Positions 1 to 7,885 of a stretch of 32,622 nt of DNA are shown here, one piece after another; the stretch's first letter is position 1, and every line of letters begins with the position of its first letter. Location: the NCBI GenBank assembly GCA_964604045.1, contig CAZRXM010000006.1:1-32622 (forward strand), written 5' to 3'. This DNA is from DRVP01 sp964604045 (lineage in GTDB: Archaea; Thermoproteota; Bathyarchaeia; Bathyarchaeales; Bathycorpusculaceae). A model generated the notes under the pieces. It saw only the letters and a list, made by a program, of their open reading frames with translations, was not told the DNA's origin and ran no database searches. The position numbers and the translations under genes are program-made.

Positions 1-223
1 TGGCAGCCTTAACTTCAGCAAATAAAATGTCATCGAAGGTTTTTACTCCGCTTACCATGGCTGCAGCCACGCCTAAACGTTCAGCCGCCTCAATGTTTAG
101 GAAGCCACACATGACAAAGCCTTTATCTGCCACAATAAGCACCAGCGGCGGCGAGTCTGGAAGCTCAACCCTAACCCCCAAAAACCTCTTGTCGCCAACC
201 TTAACGGTGCCAACGTTTATCAA
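1..223 (-). CDS. DUF1805 family protein (3' end cut by window edge)
   Basis: About 74 residues are visible and the C-terminus lies beyond base 1. The protein reads MINVGTVKVGDKRFLGVRVE, then a hydrophobic strand ending in VADKGFVMCGFLNIEAAERLG and a VSGVKTFDDIL block. This is the usual DUF1805 order: short N-terminal strands, the GFVMCG core, then a VKTxxDIL segment. The family is a small conserved archaeal and bacterial protein of unknown biochemical function. There is no in-frame ATG; a TTG at 223-221 follows an in-frame TAA and has AAGG just upstream, so I chose TTG. The gene is divergent from the phosphotransferase gene that starts near 300. Confidence 0.75.
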   Translation of the reverse strand, partial: MINVGTVKVGDKRFLGVRVELPDSPPLVLIVADKGFVMCGFLNIEAAERLGVAAAMVSGVKTFDDILFAEVKAA

Positions 224-270
224 GCCTTAACACGCTCCAGGTTTACATCGACTCTACCTTGTTGTAATTC

Positions 271-278
271 TTAAATAA
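271..278 (+). promoter_or_regulatory. TATA box for the CDP-alcohol phosphotransferase gene
   Basis: TTAAATAA lies in the divergent gap between two genes. Its centre is about 33 bases before the ATG at 308 but only 15 before the ATG at 290, which favours the later start on a leaderless or nearly leaderless mRNA. Confidence 0.4.
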
Positions 279-307
279 GAATTGCCACAATGAGAAAGGC
301 GAAAGCC

Positions 308-907
308 ATGCTGACAAGACTTAAAGCCAAAGTGCAATCCGCCATAAAAACCCAGGCAAAAGCAGCCGACAAACTGGGCTTAACACCAAACACCATAAGC
401 GCCTTAGGCATAGTTTTAGCTTTGCTTTCAGCCCTAGCCTACACGGGTGGAAGGCAAAACCTTCCATGGGCTGTGATGCTGCTTCTGTTTTCAGGCTACT
501 GCGACATGCTGGACGGAGCCTTGGCTAGACTCTGCCAGAAAACATCCCCATTGGGAGGCTTTTTAGACTCGCTGCTAGACAGATACGCAGACGCAGCCAT
601 ATACGCGGGCATAATGCTTGGCGAAATGTGCACACCACAATGGGGGTTAATAGCATTGGCAGGCTCGCTGCTGGTAAGCTACACCCGCGCCAGAGCAGAA
701 GCCGCCGGGATAAAAATGGAAAGCATAGGCTTGGCTGAAAGGGCTGAACGTCTAATAATAACGGCGGCGGCAAGCATAGCTGAGGTTTTCTGGAAAGGCG
801 CCCTCGAAGCCGGCATAATATTGTTGGCGGCGCTCACAAACCTGACAGTGCTACAGAGAAGCCTCCACGTGTATAAGGCTTTAAAGAAAGAGGAGAAAAG
901 TGCCTAA
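308..907 (+). CDS. CDP-alcohol phosphatidyltransferase, probably archaetidylinositol-phosphate synthase type
   Basis: An integral membrane enzyme of the CDP-alcohol phosphotransferase family, which moves a phosphoalcohol onto a CDP-activated lipid. The diagnostic motif D-x2-DG-x2-AR-x8-G-x3-D-x3-D is complete: CDMLDGALAR followed by GGFLDSLLDRYAD, at about residues 66-91 from this start. At least four hydrophobic segments follow the GLTPNTIS entry motif typical of the family. Known archaeal relatives make archaetidylinositol phosphate or archaetidylserine; the substrate here is inferred only. An upstream ATG at 290 adds six residues, but the TATA box position and the family-like ML start favour 308. 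The stop overlaps the convergent eS26 stop by four bases. Confidence 0.82.
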   Translation: MLTRLKAKVQSAIKTQAKAADKLGLTPNTISALGIVLALLSALAYTGGRQNLPWAVMLLLFSGYCDMLDGALARLCQKTSPLGGFLDSLLDRYADAAIYAGIMLGEMCTPQWGLIALAGSLLVSYTRARAEAAGIKMESIGLAERAERLIITAAASIAEVFWKGALEAGIILLAALTNLTVLQRSLHVYKALKKEEKSA

Positions 908-1194
908 ACCTTCCTGCCAGCCCGAAGCTTACGTTCTTCTCTAGCCCGAACCTTAACAATGCCATAATGCACAGCGCAAGAGACACAGTAATACCTTGTT
1001 TCAGCAGGAGCTGAAATATAAGCACCCTTTTGGCGAAGCTCCTTGGCCAAAACCGGGTCTACCAGCGAAAACCGACGGGTAACCTTTTTAGCCTTGTCCC
1101 TAGGCACAAGTTGACCGCAATTTGCACAGTGGACAAAGTCACTTCTGCCCTTAGAACCCTTTGACCTTCCACGGCTCTTCCGCTTGTACGGCAT
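904..1194 (-). CDS. rps26e: 30S ribosomal protein eS26
   Basis: A small basic ribosomal protein of 96 residues starting MPYKRKSRGRSKGSKGR. It has the eS26 zinc-binding arrangement: CANCGQLVPRDKA near residues 23-35 and a second pair in YYCVSCAVHYGIVKVR, followed by a basic tail. eS26 is found in eukaryotes and in part of the archaea, mainly TACK lineages, so it is useful taxonomic evidence here. The ATG at 1194 is preferred over an in-frame TTG at 1209, because it gives the normal family N-terminus and has GGGATG upstream. It converges on the phosphotransferase gene with a 4-bp stop overlap. Confidence 0.95.
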   Translation of the reverse strand: MPYKRKSRGRSKGSKGRSDFVHCANCGQLVPRDKAKKVTRRFSLVDPVLAKELRQKGAYISAPAETRYYCVSCAVHYGIVKVRAREERKLRAGRKV

Positions 1195-1241
1195 AGCAAC
1201 ATCCCGCAACAGTTCACAACCATTGAAAACACTGTTCTCAC

Positions 1242-2132
1242 TTATATATCTGTCCTCAGCCTAAGCAGGTAAGCAATGTTAGCCTTCGAGTCTATCCTCG
1301 GAATTATCTTGCCCTTCGAAGAGGTGAAAAGCGTCGTTACACCCGGACCATGCCCAGACGTCACACAGTTCGTGTGAACAATTATTCCTACAGAAACAGC
1401 GCCTTTACGGTAAATCCGTCCAAAAGAGTGGTCCGCGTCCAATATGGCCACTAAGTCACCAAGCCTCAAGTCGTCAAGCCCATACTCACGGCGGGTTGCC
1501 TCATCAAAAAGCTGAATATCATAGTCCCCCGAATACGTCTGGTTTGCTCCAAGCCCAGAACCCATAATGGCAGCCGGAATCACATGGGTCACTGGAACTT
1601 CAAGCTTGTCGCCAACGGGTCTGGGGTCTAAAGCCTCCAAGAAACTAGGATCCATGTTCATGACCCTTATGTCCGGAAAGTCGAGGAGCTTCAAGCCAAC
1701 CCCAAAAGCCTTCACGAGAACCTTGTCGCCTAACATGAGCTTTTCAAGAACCTCCGGCTGAAAATCGACGAGAACATGCTCGATTCCGCCATGCTTGCCC
1801 GTGACAACACCCTTGGCGCCCTTCGCATCTCCAGAAACAACAACAGCCTCGTTTCCAACACATGAAAGCACATTCAAAGCCGTGTTGGCGCCCTGCCCAA
1901 ACCGCGGGTCATTCTCCTTGTTTACTATGCTGACACCCGGTTCAACATGGTCTGCCTCCCACCCGCAAGCCGGATCGCCAACCCTTACATTGTATGTTAT
2001 GCCGCCAACACCGGGCAGAACCACCGGGACTCCGTCGGCTGAAATGTTATACACGCTTCTCCCATACACGGGACTTGCCACCTCGCCAGCAACCGAAATC
2101 TTGACAAGTTTATCCACATTCGTCCTAAGCAT
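1242..2132 (-). CDS. DUF4438 domain-containing protein
   Basis: A protein of 296 residues with no recognisable signal peptide or membrane segment. The sequence matches the DUF4438 family pattern as I know it: an N-terminal beta-rich part with LPGVGGITYNVRVGD and GWEADHVEPGVS, a central GVVTGKHGGIEHVLVDF segment, then PAAIMGSGLGA, GDYDIQ and the closing HGPGVTTLF block. The function is unknown. The ATG at 2132 has GAGGTG five bases upstream; an in-frame GTG at 2138 is less likely. The gene stands alone, 48 bases upstream of eS26 on the same strand, and is divergent from the CBS gene at 2291. Confidence 0.85.
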   Translation of the reverse strand: MLRTNVDKLVKISVAGEVASPVYGRSVYNISADGVPVVLPGVGGITYNVRVGDPACGWEADHVEPGVSIVNKENDPRFGQGANTALNVLSCVGNEAVVVSGDAKGAKGVVTGKHGGIEHVLVDFQPEVLEKLMLGDKVLVKAFGVGLKLLDFPDIRVMNMDPSFLEALDPRPVGDKLEVPVTHVIPAAIMGSGLGANQTYSGDYDIQLFDEATRREYGLDDLRLGDLVAILDADHSFGRIYRKGAVSVGIIVHTNCVTSGHGPGVTTLFTSSKGKIIPRIDSKANIAYLLRLRTDI

Positions 2133-2290
2133 GCACACACCTCACGCTGGTTAAAGACAAAAACGCCAAGATAATAAGCTTCCTCCTAAAGAGAATCCTC
2201 CAATGGATTGTGGGAAGTTTTAAATGCCACTTTTTATTCTGAGTTGGATGAGCAGCCGAATACTGAAAAAGGGTAGCGGTTGGAAAACTA

Positions 2291-2878
2291 ATGGCTGAAA
2301 TAGGTTTAAGGCCGAGAATGCTCGTAAGGGACGTTATGAGCAGCCCAGTTATAACGGTGGATGAAGACGCAACAGCAGTCTGCGTTGCAGAACTCATGGA
2401 AAAACACGAGCTGGGCTGCATAGTGGTTGTAAACAAGGAAGGAAAACCCATAGGGATAATAACCGAAAGGGATTTGGTGACAAGGGTTCTTGCAAAAAAC
2501 CTCAAACCAGACGCTGTGAAGGCTAAAGACGTGATGACCACACCATTAATAACCATAGAACCAGACGAAACCATAAACGAAGCTGCAAGAAAAATGAGCA
2601 GACTAAACATTAGAAGGCTAGGGGTAGTTTACAAGGGCGAGCTTGTCGGTTTAATTTCAAGCAAAGACATCTTGGCAGTCATGCCCGAACTCATAGAAAC
2701 CATATACGAAAAAGTACTGATAGAAAGCGAAAGCGCTACACAAACAGTACCGGAAGAGGAGGAAACATCCCTTAGCGGCTACTGCGACCAATGCGGAGGA
2801 TGGTCAGACAACCTAAAAGATGTAGACGGCTCTTTCCTATGCGAAGACTGCCGAGCCGAATTAGAAATTGAAGAATAG
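2291..2878 (+). CDS. Paired CBS-domain protein with C-terminal zinc ribbon
   Basis: 195 residues. Residues about 12-68 and 78-135 are two CBS repeats, each with a VMSSPVITVDEDATA-like or VMTTPLITIEPDETI-like entry and the hydrophobic GIITERDL and GLISSKDIL exits. A CBS pair usually binds adenosyl ligands such as AMP, ATP or SAM. After a Glu-rich linker comes a treble-clef or zinc-ribbon-like tail with four cysteines at about 165, 168, 184 and 187 (CDQCGG...LCEDC). No catalytic domain is fused, so this looks like a stand-alone sensor or adaptor. It ends in TAG, showing that TAG works as a real stop in this genome. A decayed multi-CBS gene follows directly. Confidence 0.85.
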   Translation: MAEIGLRPRMLVRDVMSSPVITVDEDATAVCVAELMEKHELGCIVVVNKEGKPIGIITERDLVTRVLAKNLKPDAVKAKDVMTTPLITIEPDETINEAARKMSRLNIRRLGVVYKGELVGLISSKDILAVMPELIETIYEKVLIESESATQTVPEEEETSLSGYCDQCGGWSDNLKDVDGSFLCEDCRAELEIEE

Positions 2879-2879
2879 A

Positions 2880-4266
2880 ATCCTCCCAGTCATAAACGGT
2901 AAAAGAAGGCTTGTTGAAGTTGTCTCCAGAACCTCTGTTATGACCATATCCTCCTCAGTTTTACCAATAAAAGTGAAAGGCATAAGGACAAACCCAAAAT
3001 ACACTGCCACCATGGAAGACGACGGGACAATGTATGGCGATTAATGCAGGAAAAAGTATTAACCGGGCTTCCAGTGGTTGCCAATGACAAGGTTGTTGGA
3101 ATAATCACACAGAAAGATGTCCTCGAAAGCGAGGCTCTGCTTCCAACCCTCGAATCCCACAAGGGAGGGTTAGGTCACCGGCGAAAGTTTCAACAGTTAT
3201 GAAGACAGACGTGATGACCGTTCAGCCTTCAATAAGGGCGATCCGCGTTGCAAAAATAATGGTCTCAAGGACATTGGACGCATTCCAGTCATCGACGAAA
3301 ATGGAAAAGCTTGTCGGTGTGGTGGACCGCGAAGATATAGCCAAACTGGTTGTAAAGTAGTGGGGATGAATGTTGAGTAGGGAAACTTTTAGACGCACCC
3401 TCAGAGGAAAAGGGCCTGTGTCTTTGAAAAGCTCCACAGCCAAAAAACGAAAGAGAGAAATACTCCACATAGCCAAAAGCCCGATCGTGACAATGGCTCC
3501 CACAACACCATCTACGACGCCGTCAAGATAATGGCGAAAGAGGGTTTCCGAAGGATCCCCATAGCCAACCCTGGAACAAAAGCCCTTGAAGGAATAGTAA
3601 CGGCTACAGATATCATTGACTAGCTCGGCGGAGGGAAAAAATTCGAGATAATTGAGCAGAAGTTTTCTGGAAAATTTTTCAAAGCCATAAACGAACCAGT
3701 AAAGCTGGTAATGACCTAGAAAGTTTTCATGGTCAAAACTACATTGGAGATAAGCGAAGCAGTACAGTTAATGAAGGAGAAAAACCTTAGAGGCTTACCA
3801 GTAGTGGACGAAGAAAACCGCGTAGAGGCGATAGTAACTGGAAGGGACATAGCCCGCATGTTTGCCGGACGCATAAGTGGAATGAAAGTCTCATAGCTCA
3901 TGACAAGGCAAGTGATAACGGCTACACCTCAGACGACAATTTTCGAGGCTTAGAAAACCATGATAGCCCACGGTTTCAGAAGGCTTCCAATAGTTACTGA
4001 CGGCAAATTGGTTGGCATAATAACAGCCATGGACATCATACGATTCTTCGCAGAGGTGAGGTTTTCAAACACCTCCAGTCCGGAGCAATAACCCAAGTCC
4101 TCAACACACAAGCCATAAAAATAACTACAAGAAAAGTTGCAACTACCAGCCCAGACGAAGACGTGGGTAGGGCAGCAGAAATTATGAAGGAAAGAAACTC
4201 GGAGCCCTACCGGTTATCCAAAATGAAAAGCTTGTGGGCATAATAACCGAAAGGAACATTTTTTAA
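2880..4266 (+). pseudogene. Decayed multi-CBS-domain gene (frameshifts and stops)
   Basis: About 1.4 kb with no intact frame but strong, ordered CBS fragments. They start with RILPVINGKRRLVEVVSRT at 2877 and include TGLPVVANDKVVGIITQKDV (3061-3122), KLVGVVDREDIAKLV (from about 3307), RRIPIANPGTKALEGIVTATDII (3549-3620), LRGLPVVDEENRVEAIVTGRDI (3787-3852), RRLPIVTDGKLVGIITAMDI (3979-4040) and GALPVIQNEKLVGIITERN (4201-4260), then TAA at 4264. At least five CBS exits can be counted, so the ancestor probably held two or three CBS pairs. Indels move the signal between all three frames. Within the longest surviving frame (about 3520-4092) four stops occur at 3621, 3717, 3894 and 3951, all TAG. The 5' part seems lost against the stop of the neighbouring CBS gene. 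Confidence 0.85.
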
Positions 4267-4296
4267 GGTAATAGAATATTCTTTTAGGCGTTTTAA

Positions 4297-5367
4297 ATGG
4301 CGAAAAATGCTCCATGCCTCAAAATACCGAAGATTTACGGAGAAAAAATCATAACTACGGTCTACAGGCTGGGAATAATTGACAAAGAACTGGAAATAAA
4401 AAGAGATAGCAGCCACATCTACGTGCCCTTAACCAGGAAACCTAAGCCGGAGGAGCTTGAAAAACTTAGGGAGCAAGCTCATCCCATAGAAATTTCAGAA
4501 AGCGTTTTCCAGGAGCGGCGAAAACATCCCAGAACAGTTCATGAAGCTTTAGAGGATAAAATGCCGCCCCACCTTTTGGCTTGTCTTCCCCGCGCCATGG
4601 ACCTTGTAGGAGACATAGCCATAATTGAGATCCCGCCGGAGCTAGAAGCGTACAAGAAGGAAATAGGAGACGCCATACTGCAAGTGCACAGAAACGTGCG
4701 GACGGTTCTGGCTAAGGCTGGAGCCGTGAAGGGCGAATACCGCCTCAGAGAGTTCAACCTGATAACCGGGCAGCCAAAAACGGAAACCATCCACAAGGAA
4801 CACGGATGTCAGTTCCACGTGGATCTGGCAAAAGCCTACTTTTCGCCGCGTCTGTCCCATGAACATATGCGGGTGGCGTCCGCGGTTAGGGAAGGTGAAA
4901 CAGTAGTAGACATGTTCACAGGGGTTGGGCCATTCGCGATAATTATAGCTAAAACCCATGTGAATGTGAAGGTTTACGCCATAGACATAAATCCGGATGC
5001 CATTAAACTCCTCAAAAGGAACATTGGGTTAAACCGTGTGAATGGAAAGGTTCATCCAATTCTTGGCGACGCAAGACAAATCATAAAACAACAACTCCGC
5101 AAGGCTGCAGACCGTGTAATAATGAATCTGCCCGAAAAAGCCACCGAGTTTATTGACGTAGCATGCGAAGCATTAAAACCGGAAGGTGGCATCATACACT
5201 TTTACAGCTTCGTAAAAGGCTCAGAAGGGCTAGAGGCCTTGAAAGCCCAGTTTAAAGGAGAAGTTGAAAGATGTGGAAGAACCCTTAAAGCGTTTCTCTT
5301 CTCAAAGTTTGTCCGTGAAACAGCTCCCTACAAATGGCAAGCAGTTTTAGATGCTGAAATTCTTTAA
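4297..5367 (+). CDS. trm5: tRNA (guanine37-N1)-methyltransferase Trm5
   Basis: Methylates G37 next to the anticodon using SAM, which guards against frameshifting. The 356 residues fit the archaeal Trm5 family. Residues about 70-160 carry the D2-like region (RTVHEALEDKMP, GDIAIIEIPPEL), 181-186 hold the conserved YFSPRL, 205-215 the SAM-binding DMFTGVGPFAI, 228-233 the AIDINP acidic loop, and 277-279 the catalytic NLP of MNLPEKATEF. The final FSKFVRETAPYKWQ is also family-like. It starts 30 bases after the CBS pseudogene. The stop overlaps the convergent DUF371 gene by four bases (TTAA). Confidence 0.95.
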   Translation: MAKNAPCLKIPKIYGEKIITTVYRLGIIDKELEIKRDSSHIYVPLTRKPKPEELEKLREQAHPIEISESVFQERRKHPRTVHEALEDKMPPHLLACLPRAMDLVGDIAIIEIPPELEAYKKEIGDAILQVHRNVRTVLAKAGAVKGEYRLREFNLITGQPKTETIHKEHGCQFHVDLAKAYFSPRLSHEHMRVASAVREGETVVDMFTGVGPFAIIIAKTHVNVKVYAIDINPDAIKLLKRNIGLNRVNGKVHPILGDARQIIKQQLRKAADRVIMNLPEKATEFIDVACEALKPEGGIIHFYSFVKGSEGLEALKAQFKGEVERCGRTLKAFLFSKFVRETAPYKWQAVLDAEIL

Positions 5368-5789
5368 ACTTCAACCGTCAAGATTATCTGCACCTTCTGC
5401 GTTGGATTTTGTAGCCTCGTCACAAGCTCCCTAGAAAAATCAAAGGCAGCCTTATCCGCCCTTATGGCCAACGTCCTACCACAGATGTAGTTGCTTTTCC
5501 TAACAACCAAATCAGTAGGATGGGTTAGAGTGAGCTTTGAACTGCCAAGAGCAGACACGGCCTCCACCATTCCATCAACCTCTATTTGAACCTTTAATTT
5601 TGCGCCGTCTCTGCGGAGAAGCTCCTTAAACTCGGGTCTAAAGTCTGGAAATCCTTTGTCAGCTGAAACTGCAACTATGCAGTCTCCCCTGACAGAAAGC
5701 TCCTTCTCCTTTGTTATTTCAAAAGTGGTTCTATGCGTAGCTTTGATATTTCTATGTCCAAAGGCGTTGACAACCTCAGTGACCATCAT
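5364..5789 (-). CDS. DUF371 family protein
   Basis: A 141-residue archaeal protein of unknown function. It shows the DUF371 hallmarks: GHRNIKATHRTTFEITK at the N-terminus, the RGDCIVAVSADKG block in the middle, then LTHPTDLVVRKS and a C-terminal RELVTRLQNP. No catalytic motif or membrane segment can be seen. Two consecutive ATG codons (5789 and 5786) could both start it. It is co-directional with the winged-helix gene that ends at 5810, 20 bases upstream, and may be co-transcribed with it. Confidence 0.85.
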   Translation of the reverse strand: MMVTEVVNAFGHRNIKATHRTTFEITKEKELSVRGDCIVAVSADKGFPDFRPEFKELLRRDGAKLKVQIEVDGMVEAVSALGSSKLTLTHPTDLVVRKSNYICGRTLAIRADKAAFDFSRELVTRLQNPTQKVQIILTVEV

Positions 5790-5809
5790 GTAGAATCCCT
5801 AAAAGCCAA

Positions 5810-6775
5810 TTATTCCAGAACCTCTATTGAATCCACTTTGCCATCACCATCCAAGTCAAACCCTTGTATAACGGTTGCGAAAGGCTCCTCACCCCTATAT
5901 TTTTCCAAGGTTTTCTCCCAGAAGTTTGTTAGAGCCAAAACACACGCCTTTGTGCCCACAGCCTTGTTCCCAGCTAAAACGATAACACGCTTGCTAGAAT
6001 CCCACGGATTTACAATTTTAGCCACAAGACCCACACTGTCAGCGGTGTAAACGCGTCCAGTTCTAGTGGAGAAAAGTCCTCCAAACAAGAAGCCCTGCTC
6101 GGAGGGCTGCATGTTAAACTTTATTGGCAGATGCTCATTAAGTTCCTGCGTCAACAAGTTTGTTCCAGGTCCGCCAACGAGAATTAGATTATTCCTCTCA
6201 TCTTTTTCAGCTTTAACATCCACGTCCAGCTTAACAGCGAATTCTCTAGGCATACGGGCAAACTGCCCAAGGAAGAAAGCTAAATGGGAAGCGTAATGCC
6301 CATCCCTAGCGCTTGTTCTAAAAGGACCGTGAGGCAGCGGACTGCCAACAACAATCTTTCCATCAAAAACCCCGTCTTCCCGCAAAAACTCGCTGAAAAA
6401 CCTCTTAAGAGTTTCGCCAACCCAAGCGGGTAAAGACTGCTCCACAGGCTTATAGCCATGCGGAAGCTCCACAGCAAAAGCTGGCGCCGTTGCACGGTAG
6501 TATTTGGCTATAGAGCCCTTTTTACCCTCTTGCCGAACAACGGATATCGCCCCTGCCCTGGCAAGCTTCCTAATGTGGTAGTACACCTTCTGCTCGTGAA
6601 CCCCAAGCTCCCTCGCTATTTGAAGAGGATACATCTCCCTCTCAGAAAGCATGTTCAAAATCTTCCAGCTAAGCCCACCCAAAACCAGCTTTAACTTCCT
6701 AGAGTCGTCAAACACCATAACCTCTTTAACCATACACGTCGTTCCATCATCATGCAACAACAGCTTTCTAGCCAT
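5810..6775 (-). CDS. Winged-helix protein with S-layer-like region and C-terminal EF-hand
   Basis: 321 residues from the ATG at 6775. Residues about 30-95 form an ArsR/MarR-type winged helix (LSWKILNMLSERE, IARELGVHEQKVYYHIRKL, then a basic wing). From about residue 138 the sequence resembles the core of archaeal S-layer proteins: KIVVGSPLPHG, NLILVGGPGTNLLTQEL and IVNPWDSSKRVIVLAGNKAVGTKA. The tail holds a textbook EF-hand loop at 307-318, DLDGDGKVDSIE, with Asp at 1, 3, 5 and 9 and Glu at 12. There is no signal peptide, so it is probably cytoplasmic. A longer frame reaches 6841, but TTTTAATA at 6805-6812 sits about 33 bases before 6775, pointing to a leaderless start there. The function is not known. 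Confidence 0.8.
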   Translation of the reverse strand: MARKLLLHDDGTTCMVKEVMVFDDSRKLKLVLGGLSWKILNMLSEREMYPLQIARELGVHEQKVYYHIRKLARAGAISVVRQEGKKGSIAKYYRATAPAFAVELPHGYKPVEQSLPAWVGETLKRFFSEFLREDGVFDGKIVVGSPLPHGPFRTSARDGHYASHLAFFLGQFARMPREFAVKLDVDVKAEKDERNNLILVGGPGTNLLTQELNEHLPIKFNMQPSEQGFLFGGLFSTRTGRVYTADSVGLVAKIVNPWDSSKRVIVLAGNKAVGTKACVLALTNFWEKTLEKYRGEEPFATVIQGFDLDGDGKVDSIEVLE

Positions 6776-6901
6776 AGTAATCAATAGCCATAAGGGCGCA
6801 CGACTATTAAAATCTTCATTACAATAGTTAGGCAAGGCCAAGAAAACTTAACTACCTTCCCACCGAAGTTCTATAATCACAAACTGAAGCTGGCCACATC
6901 A

Positions 6902-7885
6902 ATGATAGGATGCTATGTCACCGGAATCCTCCCAAGACCAAAAGACTTAATCGAAATCACAAGAGCCTACGATAGAAACAGAACAAGCAAAAGAGAGCTA
7001 GAAGAAGCTTTCAGAAAAGCAACGGAAAAAGTTATAGAAGCACAGGTTCAAGCTGGGTTAAGCTACGTCACAGACGGCATGCTAAAATGGCAAGACCTTC
7101 TAAGGCCTTTCACCGAAAACCTTGAAGGTTTAAAAGCTGGAAGCCTCGCAAGATGGTTCAATAACAACACTTTTTACAGAAAACCAGTAATCGTCGGACC
7201 CCTTCACCATGCAGAGGGAGTAGTTGTCAAAATCACATACATCGAACTTATGCCTAAAAACTTTCTATGGAAAGCCGTTTTACCAGCACCCTATACCTTT
7301 GCAAAGCTTGCTGAAAATAGATTCTATAAAAGTGAAAGGGAGCTAATGTTCGCATTCGCAGAAGTTCTAAACAGAGAAGTCAAAAGCCTATCTGAAGCGG
7401 GTTTCAAATACATCCAGCTAAGCGATCCTGGCCTCGTCTACAACCCACTCGAAGAAGACATTTCAAAAGACAAGCTGGCGGACGTTAAAGAAGCCCTGCG
7501 GATAACGATAAAAAACACAGATGCCAGAACGTGCCTCCAAACATTTTTCGGTGACTTCGCAAAAATCTTACCTGAAGCCCTCGATTTCCCAGTGGACGAT
7601 TTAGGAATAGACCTGTACGAAACAGACATGAAGGAACTCAAAGAACACACGTTTGAAAAAGGTGTCGCCCTAGGCCTAATAGACGCCCGCACTTCTCTGG
7701 TAGAAGATGAAAATGAAATCGTAAAGGTTGCAAACGAAATAGTTGAGGCTATTTACCCATCAAAAATGCGAGACGTTTTCATATGCCCAAACTGCGATCT
7801 CGAATTCTTGCCCTGGGAGAGAGCTGAAGAAAAAATAAGGGTTATAGGTCGTGCTACAAAAATCCTTGAAAGAGGATACCGTTAA
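6902..7885 (+). CDS. MetE-like protein (N-terminal-half type), first of a tandem pair
   Basis: 327 residues with the TIM-barrel pattern of the cobalamin-independent methionine synthase/UROD superfamily: YVTDGMLKWQDLLRPF near 55-70, VLPAPYTFAKLAE near 126-138, YIQLSDPGLVYNP near 170-182, LQTFFGDFAKILPEA near 212-226, and CPNCDLEFLPWERA near 295-308. The catalytic HxC zinc pair is missing; the LQTFFGD segment is more like the non-catalytic N-terminal MetE barrel. The Cys pair at 295/298 sits where the catalytic barrel carries its last zinc cysteine. The TAA overlaps the ATG of the next gene by one base, so the two are probably translated together and may form a complex. Confidence 0.82.
   Translation: MIGCYVTGILPRPKDLIEITRAYDRNRTSKRELEEAFRKATEKVIEAQVQAGLSYVTDGMLKWQDLLRPFTENLEGLKAGSLARWFNNNTFYRKPVIVGPLHHAEGVVVKITYIELMPKNFLWKAVLPAPYTFAKLAENRFYKSERELMFAFAEVLNREVKSLSEAGFKYIQLSDPGLVYNPLEEDISKDKLADVKEALRITIKNTDARTCLQTFFGDFAKILPEALDFPVDDLGIDLYETDMKELKEHTFEKGVALGLIDARTSLVEDENEIVKVANEIVEAIYPSKMRDVFICPNCDLEFLPWERAEEKIRVIGRATKILERGYR

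Noticed and set aside
1795..2154. A 119-codon open frame on the plus strand
   Set aside because: Antisense to the DUF4438 gene; composition is that of a shadow frame.
2125..2610. A 161-codon open frame on the minus strand
   Set aside because: It lies opposite the first CBS gene, whose two CBS repeats are certain; the minus frame shows no motif.
3520..4092. Pyrrolysine or other amber recoding of the CBS gene
   Set aside because: Nearby frameshifts, a TGA and a TAA also disrupt the gene, and TAG ends several intact genes here (the CBS gene at 2878, glmS at 11033), so decay is simpler.
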